The position numbers were made by a program, and so were the translations under genes. A DNA stretch of 64,000 nt, taken from Shimia sp. Alg240-R146. GTDB taxonomy: Bacteria; Pseudomonadota; Alphaproteobacteria; Rhodobacterales; Rhodobacteraceae. The stretch is from positions 620,001 to 684,000 of the forward strand of contig NZ_CAMZOK010000002.1 of the NCBI RefSeq assembly GCF_947331465.1, given 5' to 3'. This document shows positions 37,412-46,459 of the stretch, one piece after another. Under the pieces are notes generated by a model. The model was not told the DNA's origin and did not search any database. It saw nothing but the letters and a program-made list of their open reading frames with translations. The first letter of the stretch is position 1. Every line of letters begins with the position of its first letter.

Positions 37412-38941
37412 TCAGGTCGTTGGCTCGGCAAGGCGGGCGCCGTTCCAGCTTGAGCCAGGTGTCGGAGCCTCCTCGATTTTCTGAGACACGCGGTTGCTGT
37501 TTTCCAGATCCGCCAGGTACTCAGGTGTCACGCTGCCGGTAAGGTAGTTGCCGTCAAAGCAAGAGCAATCAAACTGTTCTATTGATGGGTTGCCTTGTTT
37601 GGCCGCCCAGACAAGATCGTCCAGTTCCTGATAAAACAAGGCGTCTGCACCAAGTTCTTTGCGGATGTCGTCAACCGAGCGTCCATTGGCGATCAACTCG
37701 TGTTTCGTCGGCATATCAATGCCATAGACGTTCGGATAGGCCACAGGAGGCGAGGCAGAGGCGATATAAACCTTCTTGGCGCCAGCTTCGCGGCACATCT
37801 GTACAATTTTTTTGATGGTGTTGCCGCGCACGATGGAGTCGTCGATCAACAAGATGTTGCGGCCTTCCATTTCACGCGGAATGGCGTTGAGTTTGCGGCG
37901 CACAGACTTTTGGCGCTCGGACTGCCCCGGCATGATGAAGGTGCGCCCGACGTAGCGGTTTTTCACCAAGGCCTCGCGGTAGCGAATACCGGTTACATTG
38001 CTGACCTCAAGCGCCACGGGGCGGGCGCTGTCCGGGACGGGAATGATCGCGTCGATGTCCAGACCGCTGGCGGAAATCTGTTTGGCCAACGTCTGACCCA
38101 TGCGGATCTGGGATTGATATACCGAGACACCGTCGAGCACACTGTCGGGACGTGCGAGGTATACGTATTCGAAAATGCAGGGAGTGAGCTTGCCTTCCAC
38201 AGCTTGGTATTCGTGCAGGTTACCCTCCAAATCAACCAACAGAGCCTCACCGGGGCGCAGATCGCGAATTTTCTCAAACCCGTTGATGCCAAAGGCCACG
38301 TCCTCGGATGCAAAGGCGTAGTCGTCGCCTTCACCGTCAGCGGCCCGTTTGGCCACGGATAGGGGACGGATGCCGTGAGGGTCACGGAAGGCGAGCATGC
38401 CAACGCCGGCGATCAGGCAGAGCGCGGAGTAGGCGCCTTGAACCCGCTCCATGGTCATTTTCACACCGGCAAAGATGTTGCGGATCGGGTCGGCATTGCC
38501 GTTGACCTTGATCGCATCCGCAACTTTGTCGGCCAGTACGTTGAGTAGGATTTCACTATCAGAAGTGGTGCGCAGATGGCGACTGTACTTGCCGGTAACT
38601 TTTTCGCGCTGCGCTTCTGTGTTGGTGATATTGCCGTTGTGCACCAAGTAAATGCCGTAGGGTGCGTTCACAAAAAACGGTTGTGCTTCGGCGGCAGACA
38701 GCGACCCCGCGGTGGGGTAGCGCACATGGCCCATGCCGACGCGGCCGGTAAGTGTTTCGGCGTCGGAGGGCTGAAAAACGTCTTTAACGAGGCCGTTGGC
38801 TTTGCGCTCGCGGAAGAAATCGCCAGTGTAGGTCACCACGCCAGAGGCGTCCTGACCGCGGTGCTGAAGCATCAGCAATCCGTCATAGATCTCGGCAAAT
38901 ACATCCTCGTTGCGATTGGCGATCCCCAATATTCCGCACAT
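37412..38941 (-). CDS. purF: amidophosphoribosyltransferase
   Basis: 509-residue enzyme transferring glutamine amide nitrogen to PRPP, the first committed step of purine synthesis. Cys2 (MCGILGIA) is the glutaminase nucleophile; RGQDASG and HNGNITN follow. The PRPP loop is ILLIDDSIVRGNT (about 374-386). Two Cys in DCSCFDGNYLTG near the C-terminus. Normal length. A 390-base gene-free region lies upstream. Confidence 0.96.
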   Translation of the reverse strand: MCGILGIANRNEDVFAEIYDGLLMLQHRGQDASGVVTYTGDFFRERKANGLVKDVFQPSDAETLTGRVGMGHVRYPTAGSLSAAEAQPFFVNAPYGIYLVHNGNITNTEAQREKVTGKYSRHLRTTSDSEILLNVLADKVADAIKVNGNADPIRNIFAGVKMTMERVQGAYSALCLIAGVGMLAFRDPHGIRPLSVAKRAADGEGDDYAFASEDVAFGINGFEKIRDLRPGEALLVDLEGNLHEYQAVEGKLTPCIFEYVYLARPDSVLDGVSVYQSQIRMGQTLAKQISASGLDIDAIIPVPDSARPVALEVSNVTGIRYREALVKNRYVGRTFIMPGQSERQKSVRRKLNAIPREMEGRNILLIDDSIVRGNTIKKIVQMCREAGAKKVYIASASPPVAYPNVYGIDMPTKHELIANGRSVDDIRKELGADALFYQELDDLVWAAKQGNPSIEQFDCSCFDGNYLTGSVTPEYLADLENSNRVSQKIEEAPTPGSSWNGARLAEPTT

Positions 38942-39331
38942 CCGCAGGCTCCTTCGTCAGGCTAAGCAGTAAAGGTGGCGTTTCGGCAGGCGCGGATAGG
39001 CAGTCTGTGAAACGATGGTCGCTCGGGATTGGTTGTGCGTGGTTGCGCCGCCGTTGGCGGGTGCAAAATGGGCAGGTTGTTGGCCGCTGTCCACGTGGTT
39101 GGCTCCGAATCCCTGAGTCGTGCTGCGCCCGTCATAAGGGTTGGGAAACGGTATGTCACGAAAGGATCACAAAGGACGCAGTGAAGTTCAGTTACGCCGC
39201 AGAAAATCGCGCATAATCTGATCTTTCGATCAAAATACGCGGCGATTTACACGACAGCTCTGTTCGTCGCTTCAAATGAACTTTGCCACGGCAGCGTTAA
39301 GGCCCGAGCAAGGTTGCGGGCGTTGCGTTGC
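38942..39331. other. 390-base gene-free region upstream of purF
   Basis: No credible coding frame. It holds the purF promoter area (not recognisable by eye) and, at its right edge, a hairpin downstream of the GlsB-type gene. I see no riboswitch or repeat in it; a short TGATC-TTTC-GATCA inverted repeat near 39219 is too small to call. Confidence 0.5.
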
Positions 39332-39338
39332 TCAGGCC
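39301..39338 (-). terminator. hairpin at the end of the GlsB-type gene
   Basis: GGCCTGAGCAA and TTGCTCGGGCC (read on the - strand) form an 11-bp stem with one G-U pair and a 16-base loop, overlapping the stop codon. No T-run follows, so it may protect the 3' end rather than terminate. Confidence 0.4.
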
Positions 39339-39607
39339 TGTTTAATCATCCGGACAATGATCAGGACCACAGCAGCTCCAAGCATTGCAGAGAGCACCGA
39401 CCCGAAGAATCCTCCCCCAAATCCGATCCCCAAAAGTGGTAGCACCAAGCTTGCCAGAATGGCCCCGGCGATGCCAAGAACGACGTTTCCGACAAGGCCG
39501 AAGCCTCCTCCGCGGATAAGCTTTCCGGCGAGCCAGCCAGCAAGGCCGCCGATAATAATGGCGGATATGACACTGGAAAACAGGGCGGGATCAGTTGCGG
39601 TGTCCAT
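39332..39607 (-). CDS. GlsB/YeaQ/YmgE-family stress membrane protein
   Basis: 91 residues with three hydrophobic helices containing GGLAGWLAGKLIRGGGFGLVG and GIAGAILASLVL, the Gly-rich signature of the transglycosylase-associated protein family. These are small inner-membrane proteins linked to stress response in other bacteria; biochemical role unclear. Lies 23 bases after the TAXI-type gene, same strand. Confidence 0.88.
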   Translation of the reverse strand: MDTATDPALFSSVISAIIIGGLAGWLAGKLIRGGGFGLVGNVVLGIAGAILASLVLPLLGIGFGGGFFGSVLSAMLGAAVVLIIVRMIKQA

Positions 39608-39630
39608 TGGTACTCCTTCGCAAGGGCTGA

Positions 39631-40905
39631 TTATTCTTTAGAGTTGGTCTCAAGGTTTTGACGGTCTCGGATACGTTTACGCACGAGGTCGATGTGCATT
39701 CGGGCATGGTAGGCTGCTTGACGGTAGGCTGCAGGCAATCCCAACTGTGCGATACGCTCGTCCATTTCGATCAGGTTTCGATCCATGGCTGCCAGGGCTT
39801 CGGCGTCTTGATGGGTCGCAAGTTCGTCTTCGATCTGGCGGATCAGCGGGTAATGCTGCCATACGCGCCATCCCATGAAGTAGGCATAGAGCGAGGGCAG
39901 AACGCGCAGCAAGGGAACGACAATGAAAAGGATAGGGAGGATCAACAGCAGCAGGCGATTGACCTGTGCGGCCATCCAGTAGGGCAGCAGCCCGTGCCAC
40001 GTCGACGGGCCGTTCTGGATAAGCTCGCGCGCGACCGAGTTCATCTCCATCCCGGTGCCTTGAACGGTCGGAAATGCGTGACGCCCCGTGATGATGTCAC
40101 GCGAGGCGTGCAATTCTTTGGCGGCCATTGTGAGGCGGTTTATCAGCGCTGGATGTAGATCAGGCACCATGGCGAGGCGGGTTTCCAACGCGAGCACCTT
40201 TTGCGGGGTTGGCGGGATGCTGCGCCCAAGCGAGATTGCGCCGGTCGGGACCGTCGCGATAGTGGTGTAGTCCAAGCGCCTCGAGATCGCGTCGAGATAT
40301 GTCAGCGGCAGAAAGGCCAAATCAGGCGCGTTAAAGGCTTGTTCCAGATAGGGAGCATCGACGGTTGTCACAAACACCGCCATATCCACTAAACCCTCGC
40401 GCAAAGCTTCTACGGCATCGGAATAGGCCAATGAAAGCTGTGTGTTGTCGGTAGGAGTCAGCTCTACGGCCTCTAAGAAGTCTTGAAAGGCGGCGGCGGT
40501 TCCGGAGCCTTGTTGGCCTGCGGTGATGCGTAAACCGTTCCAATGGGCTGGATTTCGCGGCACATCAGAATGGGCGCGGACCAGAAAAAGCATGGGTTCA
40601 AAGAACAGGCCGGCTATGGCTTCGGCTGTGTGTTTCCCAACCGGAATACCGCCCTGAAGAAGTGCGACATCGACCTCTCCGCTTTCAAGCAAGCCTGCGT
40701 TGTCCACCGAGCCATTGGTGTGTTTGATTTGAACCGCGATGTTGTCGCGGGCCAAAATCTCTTTGTATTGAAGTGCGACACGCGCATAAGCGCCGTTCTC
40801 GGGCCCCGCCGCAAGCACCAGTGACTTTGGCGGCAATAGCAAAACCAATACAACGCTCAACGTCAGCAAAAAAATGACAGTTGTCGTTCCCAACCACCAG
40901 CGCAT
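39631..40905 (-). CDS. membrane-anchored TAXI-family TRAP-type solute-binding protein
   Basis: 424 residues from the ATG at 40905, preceded by AAAAAGG; a TTG at 40923 is less likely. One helix near the N-terminus (about 5-27), then a TAXI-type binding domain with LAAGPENGAYARVA, ESGEVDVALLQGG and ITAGQQGSGTAAAFQ. A second long helix (about 310-340, LLLLILPILFIVVPLL) and a charged coiled tail follow. Ordinary TAXI proteins are soluble periplasmic and lack the C-terminal helix. No TRAP permease genes are in the window. Ligand unknown. Confidence 0.85.
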   Translation of the reverse strand: MRWWLGTTTVIFLLTLSVVLVLLLPPKSLVLAAGPENGAYARVALQYKEILARDNIAVQIKHTNGSVDNAGLLESGEVDVALLQGGIPVGKHTAEAIAGLFFEPMLFLVRAHSDVPRNPAHWNGLRITAGQQGSGTAAAFQDFLEAVELTPTDNTQLSLAYSDAVEALREGLVDMAVFVTTVDAPYLEQAFNAPDLAFLPLTYLDAISRRLDYTTIATVPTGAISLGRSIPPTPQKVLALETRLAMVPDLHPALINRLTMAAKELHASRDIITGRHAFPTVQGTGMEMNSVARELIQNGPSTWHGLLPYWMAAQVNRLLLLILPILFIVVPLLRVLPSLYAYFMGWRVWQHYPLIRQIEDELATHQDAEALAAMDRNLIEMDERIAQLGLPAAYRQAAYHARMHIDLVRKRIRDRQNLETNSKE

Positions 40906-40983
40906 ATCAACAGCCTTTTTCAAATCCCGAGGGTGAGGCTATCGGGATGCGGACCTCCCGACAAGAAAAACACCCATGCAATC

Positions 40984-41011
40984 AAAAAGGCCCGCCAATT
41001 GGCGAGCCTTT
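40984..41011 (-). terminator. intrinsic terminator after cvpA
   Basis: On the - strand AAAGGC-T-CGCC-AATT-GGCG-G-GCCTTTTT forms a stem with one internal mismatch and ends in a T-run. Located 24 bases after the cvpA stop. Confidence 0.8.
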
Positions 41012-41034
41012 AGATACTTCAGAATGTCGCGGGA

Positions 41035-41589
41035 TCACCCTTCGCAGGTGCTCATCAGGTCTTCGTATTTTGTGGTAACCCAGCCCAGAGCTTCGGCAGG
41101 GTCGCGATCATCTATTTTTCCGGTGACGCGGCTGAACACTTCGGCTGAGCGACTGTCGTCCACCATCGCGAAGCTTTGCGAGGTGATCACGGTTTCGTAC
41201 ACAAAGAACGCAATTGCGACGAGCAGGATGCCGCGCAGCGCGCCAAATATGAAGCCGAGCGCCTGATCCAATCCGCCAAGGGCCGAGCGCTGCACAATCG
41301 AGGAAAACAGCGGCGTGAAGAGTGATACAACCACCAGCGAAAGTGCAAATACGCCAATGAAGGCGGCAATCATCGACAAGTCGCAACTGTCACCAAGATA
41401 GTCACCAAGAACCGGCACCTCTTTGACAAGTGGTTGAATTTGCGCGGCAAACATATAGGCCAAGACGGCCGCAACCACCCAGCCAGCAATGGCCATGGTT
41501 TCGCGCACAACGCCGCGGCTGTATGCCAGAAGCGCTGAAATGATGATGACGCCCGCAACGACAGCGTCAATGATGGTGAAGCCTTCCAT
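41035..41589 (-). CDS. cvpA: CvpA-family membrane protein
   Basis: 184 residues, four helices, start ATG (MEGFTIIDAVVAGVIIISALLAYSRG in part). The family pattern of a short N-terminal D-x-V segment, SRGVVRE and a final periplasmic or cytoplasmic tail is clear. CvpA was named for colicin V production; its general role in envelope homeostasis is not settled. Located between radA and the terminator; gene order radA-cvpA-purF region is typical for alphaproteobacteria. Confidence 0.88.
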   Translation of the reverse strand: MEGFTIIDAVVAGVIIISALLAYSRGVVRETMAIAGWVVAAVLAYMFAAQIQPLVKEVPVLGDYLGDSCDLSMIAAFIGVFALSLVVVSLFTPLFSSIVQRSALGGLDQALGFIFGALRGILLVAIAFFVYETVITSQSFAMVDDSRSAEVFSRVTGKIDDRDPAEALGWVTTKYEDLMSTCEG

Positions 41590-41620
41590 TAGTCCCCGTT
41601 TCCTTTTTGACCGCCCCCGG

Positions 41621-43003
41621 TCAGTCCTTGGCCTTATGGCCTGCTCCGAATACTTCGCTTACAAAGCTTGCCAAATCCCCTACGCGGTTAGACGTTATGC
41701 CGTCAACAGTTGGGGCCTTGCCGCCTTTAGGAGCGAGTGCCGTTGTGAAACCAAGTTTTTGGGCTTCTTTCAACCTATTTTCCGTTTGAGACACGGACCT
41801 GAGGGCTCCTGAGAGGCTGATTTCACCAAAAACCACAGTGTCTGCGGGCAGGGCTGAGTCTTCCCGGGCCGACACAAGGGCTGCGGCCACCGCGAGGTCT
41901 GCAGCGGGTTCGGACACTTTCATGCCGCCCGCGACGTTGAGATAGACGTCCAGACCTGCGAAAGGCACATCGCAGCGGGACTCGAGCACCGCGAGGATCA
42001 TTGCGAGGCGGCCGCTGTCCCAGCCGACAACGGTGCGGCGGGCCTGCGGGGTGGGGCTGGGGGCCACAAGGGCCTGAAATTCGACCAGCACGGGGCGGGT
42101 GCCTTCGATGCCGGCAAAGACAACGCTGCCGGGGCTCGGGGTGCCACGATCAGACAGGAAAAGTGCTGACGGGTTGGCCACTTCGGCAAGGCCGCGACCG
42201 GTCATTTCAAAAACGCCGATTTCGTCCGCGGGGCCAAAGCGGTTTTTCACGGCGCGCAGCACGCGGAACTGATGGCCGCGCTCGCCCTCGAAATAAAGCA
42301 CGGTGTCGACCATATGCTCAACCACGCGGGGGCCGGCGATTTGGCCTTCTTTGGTGACGTGACCCACAAGGATGATGGCGATGCCTTTGCGTTTGGCAAA
42401 TGCGGTCAGCTCATGGGCGGCGGCGCGCACCTGGCTGACGGAACCGGGGGCCGAGGAAACGGTGTCGGACCACATGGTTTGAATGGAATCGATGATTGCA
42501 AGCTGGGGGCGTTCGGCCTCCAGCGTGGTCATGATATCGCGCAGGTTTGTTTCTGCCGCGAGTTTGACCGGGCTTTCTGTGAGGCCAAGTCGTTGGGCGC
42601 GCATGCGCACTTGTGCGGAGGCCTCCTCGCCGGAAACATATATTGTTTTCAATCCCATGCGCGCAAATCTTGCAGCGGCTTGCAACAGGAGAGTCGACTT
42701 GCCGATGCCGGGATCGCCGCCCACCAGAACGGCTGAGGCGGGCACCAGACCGCCGCCCAAGACGCGGTCGAGTTCGGCCACGCCGGAGACGGTACGTGGC
42801 GGGGGGGTTTCCTCGGTGCTGAGGTCGGAAAGCTCGATGGTGCGGCCTTTGGTGGTGCCAAGCGAGGAGCCTGCGGGCCCCGCGCTGAAGGGGGCCTCTT
42901 CTGTGATGGTGTTCCATTCGCCGCAGGCCTCGCAGCGGCCGGACCATTTGTTGTATGTCGCCGCGCAGGCGGAACAGGTGAACTGTGTTTTGCTCTTTGC
43001 CAT
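41621..43003 (-). CDS. radA: DNA repair protein RadA
   Basis: 460 residues from the ATG at 43003. N-terminal C4 zinc finger (CSACAATYNKWSGRCEACGEW), RecA-like ATPase core with Walker A GGDPGIGKSTLLLQ (about 94-107), the RadA-specific KNRFG motif, and a C-terminal Lon-protease-like domain lacking protease function in the family. Promotes branch migration in recombination. Start chosen at the zinc-finger N-terminus; an upstream start overlaps the neighbour. Confidence 0.96.
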   Translation of the reverse strand: MAKSKTQFTCSACAATYNKWSGRCEACGEWNTITEEAPFSAGPAGSSLGTTKGRTIELSDLSTEETPPPRTVSGVAELDRVLGGGLVPASAVLVGGDPGIGKSTLLLQAAARFARMGLKTIYVSGEEASAQVRMRAQRLGLTESPVKLAAETNLRDIMTTLEAERPQLAIIDSIQTMWSDTVSSAPGSVSQVRAAAHELTAFAKRKGIAIILVGHVTKEGQIAGPRVVEHMVDTVLYFEGERGHQFRVLRAVKNRFGPADEIGVFEMTGRGLAEVANPSALFLSDRGTPSPGSVVFAGIEGTRPVLVEFQALVAPSPTPQARRTVVGWDSGRLAMILAVLESRCDVPFAGLDVYLNVAGGMKVSEPAADLAVAAALVSAREDSALPADTVVFGEISLSGALRSVSQTENRLKEAQKLGFTTALAPKGGKAPTVDGITSNRVGDLASFVSEVFGAGHKAKD

Positions 43004-43020
43004 GTTCCCGTTTTGGACCA

Positions 43021-43455
43021 CTACCGCTTGCGGGTCAAATGGCTAATCGCGATAGAGGCCAGAATACAGCCGGTAAAGAGGTATAGACCCCAGCCGGTTT
43101 CGACTTTGACATAGCCCGCGCCTTTGACGATCACGATATAAAGCGCGATCAGAAAAACGTCGGCCATCGCCAATTTCCCAAGAATTTCAATGGCAGGGAG
43201 GACTTTGCGGCGCATAAGACCAAACTGGATGAGGGAAATGCCAATGACCTTCATGTAGGGCGCGAAGATCGCGAAGAAGGTGACCAACAACGCCAGTGCG
43301 ACGTCGGTTCCCCAAAGGCTTTGCAGGCCAGAGATGACGGAGATTTCAGAAAGGCCGAAAATCGGCAGGACGCCAGCGCGCATCAGGGGGGCAAACCACG
43401 CGATGGGAAAAAGGATCAGCAGGGCGAGGTTGGCGAGGCGAAGGATGTTCATCAT
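43021..43455 (-). CDS. PqiA-family membrane protein
   Basis: 144 residues from the ATG at 43455 with about four hydrophobic helices (residues 5-24, 45-65, 90-113, 118-137). The pattern ISVISGLQSLWG, ALLVTFFAIFAPYMKV and AIEILGKLAMADVFLIALYI is that of the paraquat-inducible protein A family, single-module version. Function in envelope lipid handling inferred from relatives. It lies 17 bases upstream of radA. Confidence 0.85.
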   Translation of the reverse strand: MMNILRLANLALLILFPIAWFAPLMRAGVLPIFGLSEISVISGLQSLWGTDVALALLVTFFAIFAPYMKVIGISLIQFGLMRRKVLPAIEILGKLAMADVFLIALYIVIVKGAGYVKVETGWGLYLFTGCILASIAISHLTRKR

Positions 43456-43632
43456 GGACAAAGAGCTAGGAAGTTTTGAACGGCTTCGCAACGGGTGTGG
43501 TCGACACGAAGGTTAATGCGTTGGGAATGTGGGTTTTTTGCATGCGGTAACGCGGCTGCATCACGTCGGTATTGCGTCGGTGTGAGAATGGCGCGGCGGC
43601 TGGGTTAATGGGGCGGGCGGTGTTGCGGGAAA

Positions 43633-44022
43633 TCAGATTGAGTAGCTGAGTTGTGACAGGCCCAAAAAGGCGACCACTGCGAGCGCCCAAAGAAACGTGG
43701 CCGTGATTGTCAGCCATTTCCGGCGCAGGTCGGAAGGCCAGCGGATCCACGCGAGGATGTGCAAGGCCAGCAAGAGACAGCCAACACTCAGGGTCGCAAA
43801 TTCGGAGCTTGCGCCGGACGGCATCCACGACAAGTCGGGCATCTGAAGACCGAGGTCGTATTGGAATTCGAACAACAGCAATGAGAGAAGGGCAGCGATC
43901 AGGACAAGCATGGGCCCGGCCAGCGCCGGGCGCGCTTTTAGAAGAATGGCGGCCGTCGCGACAGTTGCGACAGCGGCAATGACCGGACCAAAGAGCGTGA
44001 AAAAGGCAAGCAGCAGAAACAT
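43633..44022 (-). CDS. uncharacterised four-helix membrane protein
   Basis: 129 residues, start ATG preceded by GGAGGGG. Four hydrophobic segments at about 2-28, 33-52, 74-93 and 104-126. The loop between helices 2 and 3 contains LQMPDLSWMPSGASS. No recognised family. Isolated between the PqiA-like gene (178-base gap) and the next gene upstream. Confidence 0.6.
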   Translation of the reverse strand: MFLLLAFFTLFGPVIAAVATVATAAILLKARPALAGPMLVLIAALLSLLLFEFQYDLGLQMPDLSWMPSGASSEFATLSVGCLLLALHILAWIRWPSDLRRKWLTITATFLWALAVVAFLGLSQLSYSI

Positions 44023-44047
44023 GAACCCCTCCGTTCAGGGGAGGCTA

Positions 44048-44413
44048 TCATGCCTCATCGATCAAAGCGCCGTCTTTGTAACGCGCGACCACTTCGATCT
44101 TGCCGATGATGCCTGCATTGAAGGCGTCCAACTCCTCTGCTGGCACCCAGAGTTCGGCGTGGTCTTTGCCGCCAGCAAGTTCGACCGGATAGCGTGCGGC
44201 CGTTTCTTCGGAGATTTCGAACTTGGTGACAAATCCGAGATTGTCAGGGGCGGGCAGGACGGAGTTCCAATCCCGCGCGATTTTTTCGGCGTAGGCAAAG
44301 GTCGTCACAGGATAGAAAATCGGCTGGTCGGGCAGTCGCGGCGGCCATGCTGTCCAGCCGCTTTCAGCGACGAGAGCCAGTTCTTTCTGGCCGGTGGGGC
44401 GATAAAGCTTCAT
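44048..44413 (-). CDS. uncharacterised protein of the family often labelled ADP-ribosylation/crystallin J1
   Basis: 121 residues from the ATG at 44413; an in-frame TTG two codons earlier is less likely. MKLYRPTGQKELALV, GWTAWPPRLPDQPIFYPV and ELWVPAEELDAFNAGI are typical of a small soluble family widespread in bacteria and often given that label by propagation. It lacks an ADP-ribosylhydrolase active site, so the name should not be taken as function. Confidence 0.75.
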   Translation of the reverse strand: MKLYRPTGQKELALVAESGWTAWPPRLPDQPIFYPVTTFAYAEKIARDWNSVLPAPDNLGFVTKFEISEETAARYPVELAGGKDHAELWVPAEELDAFNAGIIGKIEVVARYKDGALIDEA

Positions 44414-44535
44414 GCGCAATTGGTGATGGAATCGCGGGAGGGCGTCAATGCAAAATGCGCGCTGGGGTTGTGGAATTGATCCCCAGGAAGCAACCGCTCA
44501 ATGCAAGCAACAAGGCTTCCGTCGACGCAACTCTC

Positions 44536-44934
44536 CTAAAAGATGACCCCTTTGGAATACGCCGACGCCATCGCCGCTGTGAAGGCGCAGGTCAAGATTG
44601 CCATCGACAGGTTGAAAACCCATCGTCTCTTTGCGTCGCGTATCAAAAACAGATGCAAAAAAATCCCTGCAGTGACTTTCGAAAGCCAGGTGGGCGCTTG
44701 TGAGAGCGGTCCGACTGTCAGATCAGCGAGGAAAACAAAAAACGACAGCACGCCCCATACCAACGTGCCCAACACGATGGCAATCATGACGGGTTTCCAA
44801 TCAAAGAAACCGGTTGCCGGAGCTCCGGTTGTAAAGCCAGCTTTCAAAAAGGAAATCGCCAACGGAATCAACAGCGCCGTCAAATATGCGTGGGGAAATA
44901 CATGGAATGCACTGCTGCCAAGGCCGTCCATCAC
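44536..44934 (-). CDS. membrane protein coupled to mlaF
   Basis: 132 residues, about three to four hydrophobic segments (12-30, 47-72, 83-95, 107-123). No known motif. Its start overlaps the mlaF stop by 4 bases, the last of three such overlaps running alr, mlaE, mlaF, this gene. Such tight coupling suggests a role with the lipid transporter, which is inference. Confidence 0.65.
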   Translation of the reverse strand: MMDGLGSSAFHVFPHAYLTALLIPLAISFLKAGFTTGAPATGFFDWKPVMIAIVLGTLVWGVLSFFVFLADLTVGPLSQAPTWLSKVTAGIFLHLFLIRDAKRRWVFNLSMAILTCAFTAAMASAYSKGVIF

Positions 44935-45677
44935 CGCACCGCCTCAATCGGTCCTTCGGCGCTGCCGGAGATGAATTGCGTGAGGTAGGGATCACCTGAG
45001 TCGTCCATCTGGGCCACGGGGCCGGTCCATTGAATGACGCCATCATGCAGCATCGCGACGTTGTCGGCGATGGCGCGCACGGAGGTCATGTCATGCGTAA
45101 TCGTCATCGCCGTGGCGCCCATTTCTGTGACGATTTCGCGGATCAGGTCGTTGATGACGCCAGCCATGATCGGGTCGAGGCCCGTGGTCGGCTCGTCAAA
45201 GAAGATGATCTCGGGTTCAGCCGCGATGGCGCGGGCGAGGCCGACGCGTTTTTGCATGCCGCCGGAGAGCTCAGACGGGAAAAGGTCGGCTACATCAGGC
45301 GTCAGGCCCACGCGGCGCAGTTTCTCGATGGCGATCTCGCGGGCTTCGTGTTTCGGACGCTTGAGGCTGCCGCGCAGCAGGCGGAACGAGACGTTTTGCC
45401 AGACGGGCATGGAATCAAACAGCGCGCCGCCCTGAAACAGCATGCCAAAGCGGGCCAGAAAGGCGTCGTGGTCGCCCGAGGTGGCGTCTTTGCCGTCGAC
45501 AAGGATGGTGCCGGTTTCCGGTGTCACGAGGCCAAGGACGGATTTCAGCAGCACGGACTTTCCGGTGCCGGAGCCGCCGATGATCACCATCGAGGTGCCT
45601 TTGGCGATCTCGAGGTTGACGCCTTGGAGCACCTTTTTGGGGCCGAAGCTTTTGTGGACGTTTTGAAAACTGATCAT
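44931..45677 (-). CDS. mlaF: phospholipid ABC transporter ATP-binding protein MlaF-like
   Basis: 248 residues. Walker A GGSGTGKSVLL (about 34-44), signature LSGGMQKRVGLARAI, Walker B IIFFDEPTTGLDP and switch His in THDMTSV. The GMQKR variant is characteristic of the MlaF/Ttg2A family that drives phospholipid transport across the envelope with MlaE and an MCE protein. Overlaps mlaE and the downstream membrane protein by 4 bases each. No mlaD gene is adjacent. Confidence 0.92.
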   Translation of the reverse strand: MISFQNVHKSFGPKKVLQGVNLEIAKGTSMVIIGGSGTGKSVLLKSVLGLVTPETGTILVDGKDATSGDHDAFLARFGMLFQGGALFDSMPVWQNVSFRLLRGSLKRPKHEAREIAIEKLRRVGLTPDVADLFPSELSGGMQKRVGLARAIAAEPEIIFFDEPTTGLDPIMAGVINDLIREIVTEMGATAMTITHDMTSVRAIADNVAMLHDGVIQWTGPVAQMDDSGDPYLTQFISGSAEGPIEAVR

Positions 45678-46459
45678 GTGCTGAAGAAGAGTGATGTGAG
45701 GAGGAAGTTTGCGGCGAGGATCAAGACAGCGGCGGCCTGAACGGAGCTTTTGGTGGCTTGGCCGACGCCTTGGGCACCGCGGCCTGAATGCATGCCAAAG
45801 TAACAGCCCATGAGCGCCGCGATGCCGCCGAAAGCGGCGCCTTTGACCAGAGACGACAGCACATCGTTGAATTGCAGGAAATCAACCGTGTTTCGAATGT
45901 AGGTCGCTGGGTTAAAGCCAAGCTGTCCGGTGGCGACCGCAAAGCCGCCGTAGATGCCGATGATGTCGCCGACGCCCACAAGTGCTGGCACCACAAGGAT
46001 GGCGGCGATGAAGCGCGGCACGACAAGGTATTTCAGCGGATCGGTCGACAGCGTGGTCAGCGCGTCGATCTGTTCGGTCACCTTCATGGTGGCAATTTCT
46101 GCGGCAATCGAACTGGTCACGCGGGCGGCGACCATCAGGCCGACCAGCACGGGGCCAAGTTCGCGCACCATGCCGATGGCAACAATCTGGGGCACCACGC
46201 TTTCGACCGAAAAGCGCGAAGAGCCGTCGTAGATCTGCAAAGCGAGCGCGCCACCGGTGAAGATCGCGGTCATGCCAACTACGGGCAAGGACAGCCAACC
46301 GATGTTGACCATCGCCGTGAGGAACTCGCGCCCGTAGAACGGCGGGCGGGCCATGTGGCTGAGGGTTTGGGCGACAAAGATCGTGAAGCGGCCAATCATC
46401 GCCAACAGCGCCAGCGTTTGCCGACCGATCAGAGCAAAAGGCGAGAGCAACATGTTCAT
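45674..46459 (-). CDS. mlaE: phospholipid ABC transporter permease MlaE-like
   Basis: 261 residues, five to six helices. MlaE signatures are [40 protein letters not shown] and [14 protein letters not shown]. Membrane partner of MlaF. Overlaps alr by 4 bases upstream and mlaF by 4 bases downstream. Confidence 0.94.
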   Translation of the reverse strand: MNMLLSPFALIGRQTLALLAMIGRFTIFVAQTLSHMARPPFYGREFLTAMVNIGWLSLPVVGMTAIFTGGALALQIYDGSSRFSVESVVPQIVAIGMVRELGPVLVGLMVAARVTSSIAAEIATMKVTEQIDALTTLSTDPLKYLVVPRFIAAILVVPALVGVGDIIGIYGGFAVATGQLGFNPATYIRNTVDFLQFNDVLSSLVKGAAFGGIAALMGCYFGMHSGRGAQGVGQATKSSVQAAAVLILAANFLLTSLFFST

